A stretch of DNA of 64,000 bases from DASWJZ01 sp963846475 (GCA_963846475.1 CAWJVZ010000003.1:186001-250000); one strand, 5' to 3'. Positions 1 to 9,316 are shown, counted from the stretch's first letter. Numbers and translations are program-made. The notes: generated by a model from the sequence alone, not told the origin.

Positions 1-54
1 CATCTCCCCGAAATTCACGCGGCGGTACCATTTGGTCACCACCGCGGCCTGCGA

Positions 55-76
55 GTGACGCCCGCGTGACGCCCGC
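55..76. repeat. Tandem 11-bp direct repeat (two copies)
   Basis: The 11-mer GTGACGCCCGC is repeated back to back at 55-65 and 66-76, just upstream of the first small gene. It is seen directly. No function can be assigned; replication slippage is a sufficient explanation. Confidence 0.6.
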
Positions 77-93
77 TCCTATAGGCTAGCCGC

Positions 94-309
94 ATGTCCA
101 GAGGCGACGCGAAGGAAGAACGCTACGCGCGGGCGCGGCAGCTCATCGATGAGGCTGCGGCCTCGGGCAAGTGCGCCGACTATATCGACGTGCAGGTGAT
201 GACCAAGGGGCGCGGCCTTGATGCGGAAGTGGCCAATCTGCTTGGCCGGCAGAGCGTCCGCGAGGAGGTGAAGGCAATGTGCAGGGAAGCACAAAAAAAT
301 CGCCGCTAA
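94..309 (+). CDS. Small hypothetical protein, 71 aa
   Basis: Function not recognised. The product is soluble, charged and probably mostly helical, rich in Arg, Glu and Ala, with no signal peptide and two cysteines (in GKCAD and MCREA). The ATG follows a weak TATAGG-like stretch and no clear ribosome binding site is visible. Its 3' third plus about 27 bp downstream is repeated at 973-1086, on the other side of the SH3-domain gene. Two copies of coding-looking sequence argue that this is or was a real gene. The antisense ORF over 79-294 has no supporting feature. Confidence 0.5.
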   Translation: MSRGDAKEERYARARQLIDEAAASGKCADYIDVQVMTKGRGLDAEVANLLGRQSVREEVKAMCREAQKNRR

Positions 310-336
310 GCGCCGGAGGCAGCCGGGCTATTCCGC
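220..336 (+). repeat. Imperfect direct repeat, copy A
   Basis: This block holds the last 90 bases of the 71-aa gene and 27 bases beyond its stop. It aligns with 973-1086 almost end to end, with a handful of substitutions and small indels. Long shared words such as GTGCAGGGAAGCACAAAAA and GCTAAGCGCCGGAGGC make the match unmistakable. The two copies bracket the SH3-domain gene in the same orientation. Confidence 0.8.
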
Positions 337-381
337 GGCCGCCGGCTTGGACGGCAGAGGCGGCTGCCTTGCAGCATCCCT

Positions 382-891
382 TCACTCGCCACTCAGATAT
401 CGGCGATTGACCCAGCCCTGCCAGCCATCGACGCGGATTTTTTGCCAGCTCCCAACGGCATAGGGCAGGAAGGCTATTCCACATTGCCGGCGATCCAGCC
501 GGGTAAGCACGCGAGAGCCTGACGAGGGGTAGGCGCGGAGATTCAGGGCGTCGCCCCCGCTGACACCGGAGACGCAATACATCGCCGGCGAGACCATCGC
601 GATGTAGTGACGGTGCACCCATCCCAGACTGTGGCCATCCTCCACCGAGCACCAGCTCCCACTGCAGGAGCGAACGAGAATCCCGCAATCGCCGTAGCGC
701 TTGCGAGCGGTGATCCCGGCACGCGAGTGGGGCTGCGTGCGCATATTGAGCCGATCGTCGGAGCGGACATTCACCACGCAGTGCTCCTCGCCCGGCACGA
801 CGGGATCGGCCCGAGCCATTCCTGCAACGACCATCAGGGATAATGCTGAGAGCCCGATAGTGGTGGCGATGCTGCGCAGAAGCGAGTTCAT
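382..891 (-). CDS. Secreted protein with two SH3b-like repeats
   Basis: The 169-aa product starts with a Sec signal peptide (basic MNSLLRS, hydrophobic core, likely cleavage after MARA near residue 28). Two bacterial SH3-type repeats follow, at about residues 38-95 and 104-168. Each has the LNxRxxP signature (LNMRTQPHS, LNLRAYPSS), cysteines, and a closing G-W-V motif (LGWVHRHY, QGWVNRRY). Such domains bind cell wall or protein partners in the periplasm, so the expected role is envelope-associated binding, with no enzyme domain. The ATG has a strong site (GGGAGGA) seven bases upstream. It is monocistronic and bracketed by a direct repeat, which suggests that this segment was duplicated or inserted as a unit. 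Confidence 0.75.
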   Translation of the reverse strand: MNSLLRSIATTIGLSALSLMVVAGMARADPVVPGEEHCVVNVRSDDRLNMRTQPHSRAGITARKRYGDCGILVRSCSGSWCSVEDGHSLGWVHRHYIAMVSPAMYCVSGVSGGDALNLRAYPSSGSRVLTRLDRRQCGIAFLPYAVGSWQKIRVDGWQGWVNRRYLSGE

Positions 892-972
892 GGCGTCCTC
901 CCTTTTTTGAGACTCCAGCCTGCATCGGCATCCCTGAGTCCAGCCTGAATGGATGCGTTATCGCCCGTTCAG

Positions 973-1086
973 GATGCGGAAGTGGACATCTGCTGGCCCG
1001 GCAAAGCGTCCGCGACGAGGTGAAGCCGATGTGCAGGGAAGCACAAAAATCCCCGCTAAGCGCCGGAGGCCGCCGGGCTATTCCGC
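973..1086 (+). pseudogene. Decayed partial copy of the 71-aa gene (repeat copy B)
   Basis: This is the second copy of the block at 220-336. Relative to copy A it has lost bases (for example in the GGCCAATCTGCTTGG segment and in the poly-A run). The reading frame is not kept and no start codon remains. It is best read as a gene fragment left by duplication. The rest of 892-1334 shows no other coding sequence. Confidence 0.65.
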
Positions 1087-1334
1087 ATGTTGCGAGTCCG
1101 TGTAGATAAGGCTGGTGTGAGAAGGGCGACGGAGCGGTTGAGGGGGTCTCCGTCGCCCTCGTAGGGGCCCGTGCTGCGGGACTGGAACCGCACCTGCAAT
1201 ACTCGTAACTTGCGGGCCGGCGGTAACCTTAACGGCTCAAAGTGGCAGCGCAATCGAATCCTTAACGAATGGTTAATGCTGACAAGGGCACAATCCCTCA
1301 CGGCCTTGTGGGGTGTGTGCTCAGGGAGAGGGCG

Positions 1335-2807
1335 TTGGCGAGGAACACTGTCCGGCGCAAACTCGCGGCTATCCTCGCCGCTGATGTTGTCGGGTATAGC
1401 CGGCTGATGGGCAGTGACGAACTAGCCACTTTAGCGCGACTGAAAGCCCATCGCCGGGAGTTGATCGACCCTGCCATCGCGGCTCATGCCGGCCGTTTGG
1501 TCAAGACGACAGGCGACGGCCTGCTGGTTGAGTTCGCCAGTGTGGTCGATGCTGCCGGTTGCGCGGTTGCGATCCAGCGCGGCATGATCACCCGCAATGC
1601 AAGCATCCCTGATGACAAGCGCATTGTTTTTCGCATCGGAATCAATGTTGGCGACATCATCGTCGATGGTGACGACATCTTGGGGGACGGCGTCAATATT
1701 GCTGCCCGCCTGGAAGCGCTGTGTGAGCCCGGAGGACTGTGCCTATCGCGTGCGGCCAATGACCAGATTCGGGACAAGCTGCCGCTTCCCTTCGCCGATT
1801 TAGGCGAGCAGACTATCAAGAACATACCTCGACCTGTCGGTATCTTCGGACTTTCGGCCAAGGACATCGAGACTCTGCCGGAATCGGAAATCGCGCAGGC
1901 CGTAGCCGATGCGGATGCCGGCGACGGGCCCCGCGCGCCGGAGCAGGAAATCCACTTCTGCACGACACGGGACGGTGTGCAGCTCGCCTACTCGCGCATG
2001 GGCGACGGATTCCCGCTGGTCAAAACCGGGAACTGGATGACCCATCTGGAATTCGATCTTGAGAGCCCGGTTTGGCGACACCTCTATCGCGAGCTGTCGC
2101 GGGAGCACGCACTGATCCGCTACGATGCACGCGGCAACGGGCTCTCCGATCGGGAGGTGGAGGATGTCTCGTTCGAGACATTCGTGAGCGATCTTGAATC
2201 CGTCGTCGACGCTGCAGGCCTTGAGCGCTTCGCCTTGCTGGGCATCTCTCAGGGATGTGCGGTCGCGGTCGCCTATGCGGTCCGTCATCCGGAGCGCGTC
2301 ACTCATCTGATCCTCTACGGCGGTTTTGCATTGGGCTGGGCGAAGCGCGCCAGTTCGGCCGCGCAGAAGGAGGAGCGCGCGGCGATATTGACCCTCATGC
2401 GCCTCGGCTGGGGCCAGGAGAATGCAACATTTCGCCAGCTTTTCACTTCGCAATTCATCCCGGATGCCACTAAGGAACAGGCCGACTGGTTCAACGAGCT
2501 GCAACGGATCTCGACGTCACCCGAAGACGCCGTGCGGAACTTTGTCGCCAACGGGGATGCCGATGTGCGGGCGTTGCTCCCTCGAGTGGCGATACCCACG
2601 CTGGTCATGCACGCGCGCGAGGATGCCCGCGTGCCTTTCGACGAAGGCCGGCGGCTTGCAGCAGGTATCCCGGGCGCCCGGTTTGTCCCGCTGCCGAGCC
2701 GGAATCATCTTTTCCTGGAGAACGAACCGGCCTTCCCGCGCTTCTTGCAGGAATTGACCGCGTTTCTCGGTTCAGCACCAAAGCCGGCCACTGCGCCGGC
2801 TATGTGA
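1335..2807 (+). CDS. Class III adenylate/guanylate cyclase fused to an alpha/beta hydrolase
   Basis: The start chosen is TTG at 1335, because AGGGAGAGG lies just upstream and the protein then begins ARNTVRRKLAAILAAD as in relatives; an ATG at 1269 would add 22 unconserved residues. Residues about 5-180 are a class III nucleotide cyclase domain with both metal aspartates (ILAADVVGYS, TTGDGLLVEF) and the DGVNIAARLE transition-state motif. Residues about 220-475 are an alpha/beta hydrolase with nucleophile elbow GISQG, a charge-relay Asp in HAREDARVP and His in SRNHLFLEN, so the triad looks complete. Known rhizobial proteins combine these domains, presumably to couple small-molecule sensing or hydrolysis to cyclic nucleotide synthesis. 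No membrane segment is seen. Substrate and nucleotide are unknown. Confidence 0.85.
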   Translation: MARNTVRRKLAAILAADVVGYSRLMGSDELATLARLKAHRRELIDPAIAAHAGRLVKTTGDGLLVEFASVVDAAGCAVAIQRGMITRNASIPDDKRIVFRIGINVGDIIVDGDDILGDGVNIAARLEALCEPGGLCLSRAANDQIRDKLPLPFADLGEQTIKNIPRPVGIFGLSAKDIETLPESEIAQAVADADAGDGPRAPEQEIHFCTTRDGVQLAYSRMGDGFPLVKTGNWMTHLEFDLESPVWRHLYRELSREHALIRYDARGNGLSDREVEDVSFETFVSDLESVVDAAGLERFALLGISQGCAVAVAYAVRHPERVTHLILYGGFALGWAKRASSAAQKEERAAILTLMRLGWGQENATFRQLFTSQFIPDATKEQADWFNELQRISTSPEDAVRNFVANGDADVRALLPRVAIPTLVMHAREDARVPFDEGRRLAAGIPGARFVPLPSRNHLFLENEPAFPRFLQELTAFLGSAPKPATAPAM

Positions 2808-3053
2808 CGCACACCTCATTTTCTCCGCCGACTGCGATGCGCGCGCCCGCTATCTTCCGCTCGGCGCTGATTGAGTCCTGACCGTGGAAGGCTTCGCTTC
2901 AGCTCAGGCTCCGACCGTAATGACCGCTTTGGCCTTTCCCCGACTAACAGGTCGGACGCCTAAAACCCGGCGAGGGGTCACCAAACTCGCCGGTCGGATC
3001 AGCCCAGGGCGCGGCGCGCGAGGAAAAATACAAGCGTTTTCAATGAGAAAAAA
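2808..3053. other. Non-coding spacer
   Basis: I see no supported gene, repeat or terminator here. An ORF that crosses it (2884-3147, plus) reads into the tRNA on the opposite strand and is rejected. Confidence 0.6.
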
Positions 3054-3130
3054 TGGTCGGAGCGAGAGGATTCGAACCTCCGACCCCCTGAACCCCATTC
3101 AGGTGCGCTACCAGGCTGCGCCACGCTCCG
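3054..3130 (-). tRNA. tRNA-Pro (anticodon GGG)
   Basis: Read on the minus strand, the 77-nt sequence folds as a full cloverleaf. The acceptor stem is CGGAGCG/CGCTCCG, the D-arm carries GCCTGGTAGC, the anticodon stem-loop is CCTGA-ATGGGGT-TCAGG with GGG at positions 34-36, and the T-arm is GGAGG-TTCGAAT-CCTCT. Discriminator A and an encoded CCA end the gene. It decodes CCC proline codons. Confidence 0.95.
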
Positions 3131-3175
3131 ACGGCGCAGAGATATAAATGCCCGTCTCCGCAGGCGCAATGCCGA

Positions 3176-4447
3176 TCAGGTCACCGCTTCGAGCCGCGGC
3201 CGGAGCTGCGGCAAGATCCCCAGCTGGAGCTCGGCGAGCCGCGTCCGCGCGGCGATCCGGTCGGCGGCGATGGCGCCCCACAGCAGCCCGAAAAGCAGGT
3301 AGACGTGCCGCCAATGGTCGATGTCGATCACCGTGGCGATGAGGATGTGGCCGACGAAGACGATGTAGGCCGCCTGCGTCACCGCCTGCAGCGGGCCGCT
3401 GCGGAAGAGGAGCGGGAAGGCGGCGGCGAGCGTCCACACCACGAGGGCGAGATAAGCGACGAAGCCGAGCCAGCCATAGGTGGTCAGCGTCTTCAGCCAG
3501 ATGTCGTGCTCGTCTTCCCCAAAAATCTTGCCGAACTCCTTGGCGCCGATGCCGAGCGGCTCTTCGAGCATCATGTTGAAGCCGATGGCGTGGCGCTCGA
3601 AGCGGCCGAGATGGCCGGCATCGTATTCCTGCACGATTTGGGCGCGCTGCTCGAACAGCTCGGAGACGGCCGGGATCGACAGGGCGGCGGCGAGCAGGAC
3701 TGCGACGCTCACCATGCCTGCGGCCGCAATCCCGATATAGCGCGCCCGCATGAGCGCGTTCCGCTCCGTGACCAGGAGGATGACGCCCATCAGCAGGGTC
3801 GCGAACAGGGCAAGCCCCCAGGCGGCGCGCGAGAAGGAGAGGAAAATGCCGGCGAAGAGCCACAGCGCGACGGCGCCGTTGAGGATGGCGCTGCCGAACG
3901 GCCGCGTCAGCGCCCGCCGCGCCAGCACGACGAAGGGAAACACCAGGAACGGTCCGAAAACGTTGGGATCCTCGAACCCGCCGGCCGCCCGCTCGAATTT
4001 CGTGAACAGCGTGCCGGAAAGGCCGAAATAGCCGATCACGCCCAGCGCGGTCGTGCAGACTGCCGCCAGGACCCAGGCATTGATGACGACGCGGTAGAGG
4101 TTTGGGTTCTTGGCCAGCACGGCGGCGAAAAAACACGCGCTCAGCGCCAGGAACCCGGTCACTGCATAATAGATCGGCTGGTCGCCGATGTCCCCGGCCT
4201 GCATGGCCGCGAGCAGGCCCCCGGCCATGAACAGGAGCAGCAGCGTGCAGAGCGGCGCGATCGTCCGCGGCAGCGTCGGATTGGCAAGCGCCCAGGCAGG
4301 AATGATCAGCGCGAGGAAGATCTCGTAAGGCGCCGGCTCGTAGAAGACGAAACCGCCCAGGAACACCGCGAGCCACAGCACGGCGTGGCTCAGCGCCGTG
4401 AGCGGCAGGCCGCCCGGCCGGCGCTCGGCGATGTCGGCGGCGCTCAA
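3176..4447 (-). CDS. O-antigen ligase/polymerase-like membrane protein
   Basis: The 423-aa polytopic membrane protein has about ten hydrophobic segments and a large periplasmic loop in its last third. Conserved-looking residues include GGFEDPNVFGPF and, in the loop, the RFERHAIGFN...PLGIGAKEF block typical of the O-antigen ligase/Wzy_C family (family knowledge). It would polymerise or ligate polysaccharide repeats on the periplasmic side. The start is TTG at 4447, whose TTGA overlaps the stop of the sugar transferase. A +1 error in that upstream gene makes the two appear as one 934-aa ORF. Third gene of the minus-strand polysaccharide operon. Confidence 0.75.
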   Translation of the reverse strand: MSAADIAERRPGGLPLTALSHAVLWLAVFLGGFVFYEPAPYEIFLALIIPAWALANPTLPRTIAPLCTLLLLFMAGGLLAAMQAGDIGDQPIYYAVTGFLALSACFFAAVLAKNPNLYRVVINAWVLAAVCTTALGVIGYFGLSGTLFTKFERAAGGFEDPNVFGPFLVFPFVVLARRALTRPFGSAILNGAVALWLFAGIFLSFSRAAWGLALFATLLMGVILLVTERNALMRARYIGIAAAGMVSVAVLLAAALSIPAVSELFEQRAQIVQEYDAGHLGRFERHAIGFNMMLEEPLGIGAKEFGKIFGEDEHDIWLKTLTTYGWLGFVAYLALVVWTLAAAFPLLFRSGPLQAVTQAAYIVFVGHILIATVIDIDHWRHVYLLFGLLWGAIAADRIAARTRLAELQLGILPQLRPRLEAVT

Positions 4448-5980
4448 TAGGCGTTCTCGCTGTTCATCAGGCGGAACGGCGTGAGGAACAGGATGCAGAC
4501 ATCGAGGAGCACCGACCAGTTCTCGATGTAATAGAGGTCGTGCTCGGTGCGCTGGCGGATTTTTTCGTCGCAATCGATCTCGCCGCGCGAGCCCGTTCAC
4601 CTGCGCCCAGCCGGTGATCCCCGGCTTCACGCGGTGGCGGGCGAAATAGCCGTCGACCACCTGCTCGAAAAGGCGATTCGACATGTGCGCGTTGACGGCG
4701 TGCGGCCGCGGGCCGACCAGCGACAGGCTGCCGGCGATCACGTTGAGGAGCTGCGGCAGCTCGTCGATCGATGTCTTGCGGATGAAACGGCCGACCCGGG
4801 TGACGCGCGGATCGTGCCTGGTGACCACCTGGCGCGCCGTCGGATCGGCCAGGTGGTGGTACATCGAGCGGAATTTCAGCACCTCGATGACTTCGTTGTT
4901 GAAGCCGTAGCGGCGCTGCCGGAAGAACACAGGCCCGGGCGAATCGAGCCTGATGGCAATCATCGTGCCGACGAGCACCGGCGCCAGCGCCACGAGCGCC
5001 AGGACTGCGACCGTCGCGTCGAATATCCGCTTGATCAGGGCGTCCCAGTCGGCGATCGGCTTGTCGAACAGATCGAGGAACGGCACCGCGCCGATGAAGG
5101 AATAGGAACGCGGCCGGAAGCGGAGCTTTGTCGTGCGCGCCGACAGGCGGATGTCGACCGGCAGCACCCAGAGCCGCTTGAGGAGTTCCACCAGGCGCTC
5201 TTCGGCGGTGATCGGCAGCGCGACGATCAGCATGTCGATCTCCGCCTGGCGGCCGAACTCGACAAGCTCGTCGATGCGGCCGAGCTTAGGAAATCCCTCC
5301 TGCAGCGCCGGGACGCGGCTGTCGTCGCGGTCGTCGAAGATGCCGCAGATGCGGATGTCGTTCGACGGCTCGTTGCGGAGCGCCCGGATCAGCTCGACCG
5401 CCTCCGGCCCGCCGCCGACGAGCACGGCGCGGCGCTCCAATATGCCGGCCGCCGTCCAGCTGCGCACGGCGCGGGTGAGCAGGATGCGGATGATCGTCAG
5501 CAAGGCGATCCCGGCGGCGAACCAGCTCGCCAGCCAGACGCGCGAGAAATCCTCGCCCATCTTGAGGAAGAACAGCACCAGGGTGAAGCAGCCGAAGACG
5601 GCCGTCCACAGCCCGACGGCGCGGCCGATCTCGGCAAGGCTCTGCCGGTAGGCGGCGACGCTGTAGCCCTTGAACGAGCCGATCAGGCTGATTGCGGCGA
5701 TCGGCAAGAGGGCGATTGCGATGAAATAGCGGGGGCCGTAGCCGTCGAGCGGCGCCACATAGAGCCAGAGGATGGCCAGCCCCGCCAGGGAAAGCGCGGC
5801 GAAATCGGAGAGCCGCGCCAGCGCCGCCAGGAAGGCGGCCGAGACGATGCGCCGCTTCAGGCCATGCGCGACGCGCGCCGCGGCGACGTTGAGCGGCGTC
5901 CGTCCGGCGTGGAACACGGCGTCCGCCGCGTCGCCGATGTGCGCGGCGGCGAACGCGCCGTCAATGTCTGCGATAGCCAT
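4444..5980 (-). CDS. Undecaprenyl-phosphate sugar phosphotransferase (priming enzyme), frameshifted
   Basis: This enzyme primes exopolysaccharide synthesis by moving a sugar-1-phosphate to undecaprenyl phosphate (WcaJ/ExoY type). The N-terminal half has four to five membrane segments and a nucleotide-binding-like GGGPEAVELI stretch. The C-terminal catalytic domain shows SPGPVFFRQ, LKFRSMY, RKTSIDELPQLLN, SLVGPRPHAV and PGITGWAQVNGL. Near 4590 one extra base shifts the frame. Removing it restores RGEIDCDEKI...LYYIENWSV...FRLMNSENAY and a stop at 4444. ATG 5980 is preceded by a GAGG. It lies downstream of the Wza-type gene and overlaps the ligase start. Confidence 0.85.
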
Positions 5981-6078
5981 GGCCTCGGACCCGCCTCAAG
6001 TCCACCGTGGGTCCCAGGTGACGCGCCGGGCGGGCCAAATCAATTTTTTCCGATTTTTAAGGTTATCGGCAAAGCGCC

Positions 6079-6657
6079 CTAGAACAGCCGCTCGGACACG
6101 TAGATCGTGTCGCCGGGGCGGATCGGTTCGGTCACCGCGATTCTCCCCTCGTGCAGCTTGCCGCCGATGGTCCGGCTGACGCGCACCACCCGCATGTTGG
6201 CGCGGTCCGTGAAGCCGCCCGCCACGGCAATGGCCGTCTCGGCAGTCATGCCCGGCACATAGGTGTACTGGCCCGGATTGCCGACCTCGCCGAGGGCGAA
6301 GAAAGGCCGGTAGGTGGCGACCTCGACGCTGACGTCGGGGTCGCGCAGATAGGAGGTGGCGAGCTTGGAGGCGACGCGCGCCGCGACCTCGTCGGTGGTG
6401 CCGCCGCGCGCCGGCACATTGCCGATGAGCGGCATGGCGATGTGGCCGCTCTGATCGACCTCGTAGATGTTGGTCAGGCTCGCCTGTTCGAAGACGACGA
6501 TGCGGAGCTCGTCGCCGGTGTCGAGGCGGTACGGGCCTTCGAGCGTCGCCGAAGGCCTTGGCAAGGGCGGACGTTCGCCGCAGCCGGCAAGGCTCGCGCC
6601 GGCGATCGCCGCGACGAGGCAGAGGACGAGACGGCGGTAAAGGATCATCGGCTCCAT
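6079..6657 (-). CDS. Polysaccharide export outer-membrane lipoprotein (Wza/ExoF type)
   Basis: The 192-aa product has a lipoprotein signal (about residues 5-26, lipobox LAGC) followed by the polysaccharide export sequence YRLDTGDELRIVVF, typical of Poly_export proteins. A SLBB-like part follows (FFALGEVGNPGQYTYVPGMTAETAI). It would form or feed the outer-membrane channel for the polymer built by its neighbours. It is shorter than Wza (about 380 aa) and close to the short Rhizobiales form. It is the first gene of the minus-strand operon and divergent from the co-polymerase gene. Confidence 0.85.
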   Translation of the reverse strand: MEPMILYRRLVLCLVAAIAGASLAGCGERPPLPRPSATLEGPYRLDTGDELRIVVFEQASLTNIYEVDQSGHIAMPLIGNVPARGGTTDEVAARVASKLATSYLRDPDVSVEVATYRPFFALGEVGNPGQYTYVPGMTAETAIAVAGGFTDRANMRVVRVSRTIGGKLHEGRIAVTEPIRPGDTIYVSERLF

Positions 6658-6795
6658 CCGGCGCGAAACAGCGACTTAAACTGCCGCTTCGTGGTTAACG
6701 CCCTGCTAATGTTGCTGAGTGATATTTCAGCTACGTTAACGTCGTCCTAACCATGAGTCGGCAACGGTCCGGCCGAGGCAAGGGAGCAGCCCGCA
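6658..6795. promoter_or_regulatory. Divergent promoter region of the polysaccharide locus
   Basis: These 138 bases separate the export gene (minus) from the co-polymerase gene (plus) and are visibly AT-richer than the flanks, with repeated GTTAAC-type words (GTGGTTAACGCC, ACGTTAACGTC) and TAAT stretches. They must hold both promoters. I cannot assign exact -35/-10 boxes with confidence. ACGTTAACGT at 6733-6742 is a perfect 10-bp palindrome and a possible operator. Confidence 0.5.
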
Positions 6796-9142
6796 ATGGC
6801 GCAGATCGGTGAAACAGAGCTTGATGCCCGCGCCTTGGGCGGGGCGCTGTGGCGCAGAATCTGGCTGCTGATTGCGGTTGCAGCGATCGTCGGGATCGCG
6901 ACCTACATCGGGCTCGGCTACGTCGAGCCGCTCTATACCGCCGACACGAGCATCCTCATCGAAGAGCGCGAATCGCCGCTTACCCGTCCACGCGAGGAGG
7001 TCGCGAGCCCGGCGAGCGATTTTGACGAATCCGCCATTCAGAGCCAGGTCGAGGTGCTGAAATCGCGCGAGATCGCCGATGCCGTCATCGACCGGCTCGA
7101 CCTCGTCAACCGGCCGGAGTTCGATCCCGCGACACGTCCTTCGCTTCGCAATTCGCTGCTGGTCGTGCTCGGTCTCAAGGAGCACCCGGCTGAGGCGACG
7201 ATCCGCCAGCGCGTGATGGAAGCCTATTTCGACCGCTTGAGTGTCTATCCCCTGGCGAAATCACGCGTCATTGCCGTGGAATTCGTGGCGCCGAATCCCA
7301 TGCTGGCCGCCGAGGTCGCCAATGCGGTGGCGGAATCCTTCGTCGACCTGCAGCAGGGCGCCAAACGCCAATCGGCGGTGGCGGCGACGGATTGGCTGCA
7401 GCAGGAGATCGAGCGCCTGCGCGCCCGCGTGGAGGAGGCGGAGCAGGCCGTCGCCGCCTATCGCGCCAGCCACGAGCTGTTCGACGTCGACACCGTCGGC
7501 AATCTGTCGACGCAGCAGCTCGGCGACCTCAATGCCGAGCTCGCCCGCGCCAAGGCAGCGCGCTCCGAGGCGGAAGCGCGCGCCAGGCTGGTCGAATCGC
7601 TCCTCGCCGAGGGCGGCGCGCTCGAAGCCTCGCAGGAAGTGCTCGAATTCGCAGCTGATCCAGCGCCTGCGCGAGCGCCAGGTGGCGCTGCGGGCGCAGA
7701 TCGCCGAGCTTTCCTCGACGCTTCTTCCCGCCCATCCGCGCATCCGCTCGCTGAGCGGCCAGCTGCAAAATCTGGAGGGGCAGATCCGTCAGGAGGCGCA
7801 AAAAATTCAGGCGGCATTGCAGACCGCGGCGCGCGTCGCTGCGGCGCGCGAGCAATCGCTCACCGAGAGTCTCAACGAGGCGAAGGTCGCCGCGTCGCGT
7901 TCCGGCGGCGACGAGATCGAGCTGCGCGCCCTGGAGCGCGAGGCCGCGTCGCAGCGGGACCTCCTGGAGTCCTTCCTGGCGCGCTACCGCGAGGCGCTGG
8001 CGCGCACGGATTCCAATTACCTGCCGGCCGACGCCCGCATCATCTCGCGCGCCGTTGCGCCGCGCGAGCCGTCCTACCCGAAGAAGGCCATGATGGCGAC
8101 GGCCGCGGCGCTCGCCACGTTCCTTATCCTGGCTGCCCTGCTGATGCTGCGCGAGTTCACGTCGGGCCGGGCTTTCCGGGTCGTCGGCTACGGCCTGACG
8201 CTGGAGCCGATGCGGCCTGCCGAGTCGAATACGACGATCGTCATGCCGATGGCGCCGCCGGCGCCGGAACCCGTGATCCTTCCCGTGGCCCTGGCCGCGC
8301 CGGTGGCGAGCGCCGCTTCGCAGGCCGAGCCGGATGCCGAGGCTCTCGCGGACGCTTCTGCCGAAGGAGAGGTCGATAGGGAACCTGAAGCGGAGATCGA
8401 CGAATACGAGGAGCCGGGAATCCCCGCTGGCGCGGAGGCGGAGATCGGCGTCGGGCCAGAACCGGACATCGGCGATGTTGCCGAGCCCGCCGCCCTCGCC
8501 GAGACAACCCCGGACGCCGAGGCCGAAACGGATCCGGACGCGGCCGCGCTCGGTGCTGGAGGCGACCGGCACGGCACGGCCGAGCTCGCCGATATCGTCG
8601 CCAGCCCGGCTGTCAGGCTCATCCTGTTCGCCGGCGCGGAAGGCGGCGAAGGCGCTGGCGAGATCGCCTTCTCCGCCGCCCGCCAGGCCGCGCGCGACAA
8701 TCTGCGCTTCGTGCTGATCGACGTCGGCACGAACCCTTCGGAGGCGCTGGGCGGCTACGAGTTCGCCGGGCTGGGCGACCTGCTCATCGGGGAAGCCGCC
8801 TTCGGCGAGGTGATCCGCCGGGACGATGCCTCGCGTCTCCATCTGATCTCCATGGGTGCGGCGGAAAGAAACCCGCCGCTGCAGCGCTTGCAGCTCGTCG
8901 TGGGCGCGCTGACGCATACCTATGACAAGGTGATCGTGGTGGCCCACAAGCTCGACGACTGGCCGCACGAGCACGTCAAGCCCGATCTCGCCGCAATCGT
9001 CTGCGGGCCCGAAACGACGGAGGTCCTGCGCACCGAGCTTTACGATCTTGCGATCGAGCGGGGCGCGCGCAACGTCGTCATCGTCCGCTATGCCGGCGAC
9101 AATGACGGCACGCCCGACCGGCAGGAGAGCGCGGCGGCCTGA
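6796..9142 (+). CDS. Polysaccharide co-polymerase (Wzz/GumC/ExoP type) with degenerate kinase domain, frameshifted
   Basis: It controls chain length and export of the polymer. After repair it is about 782 aa. Segments in order: membrane helix near residues 20-42, Wzz domain, long coiled coil (about 180-400), second membrane helix near 430-455, an acidic Ala/Glu/Pro-rich linker of about 130 residues, and a C-terminal MinD/BY-kinase-like fold. That last domain reads AGAEGGEGAGEIAF where an active BY-kinase has a P-loop GxxxGxGKS/T, so the lysine and Ser/Thr are gone. There is no C-terminal tyrosine cluster. One extra T at 7648-7649 (GAATTC for GAATC) breaks the frame; without it LESQLIQRLRERQ is continuous. 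Confidence 0.85.
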
Positions 9143-9192
9143 GGATAGGCGGGGCCGGCGCGATCCGCTGCCTGCTCCTGAGCTCCCACCCC

Positions 9193-9301
9193 GCATCCTG
9201 AGGCGCTTCGCGAAGCGAAGCCTCGAAGCGATCGGATGCCAGCCGCCTCCTGGAGCCCTCGTGGTTAGAGGCTCGCTTTGCTCGCGCCTCTCCGTGAGAG
9301 C
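9193..9301. repeat. Intergenic palindromic repeat element (REP/RIME-like)
   Basis: The non-coding spacer after the co-polymerase gene contains CATCCTGAGGCGCTTCGCGAAGCG...GCCTCGAAGC...GGATG and then AGAGGCTCGCTTTGCTCGCGCCTCT. These are nested inverted repeats of the CTTCGAGGCTCGCTTCGCTCGC type common between rhizobial genes (family knowledge). I see no second full copy in the window. It may act as an mRNA stabiliser or weak terminator. Confidence 0.5.
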
Positions 9302-9316
9302 GTCGGGGCAGACGGC

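Noticed and set aside
1269..1334. ATG at 1269 as start of the cyclase-hydrolase
   Set aside because: The added 22 residues look unlike the family and no ribosome site precedes it, whereas TTG 1335 has AGGGAGAGG upstream.
2884..3147. Plus-strand ORF of 87 aa upstream of and over tRNA-Pro
   Set aside because: Its C-terminal part (GRSERIRTSDPLNPIQVRYQ) is the translation of the complement of the tRNA, a well-known false protein.
3176..5980. A 934-aa fusion of priming sugar transferase and O-antigen-ligase-like protein
   Set aside because: The joining segment is a frameshifted reading of the transferase C-terminus. Removing one base near 4590 restores the usual end and a TTGA overlap between two genes.
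4547..6082. Plus-strand ORF of 511 aa opposite the sugar transferase gene
   Set aside because: Shadow of the conserved minus-strand gene; no motif or start signal.
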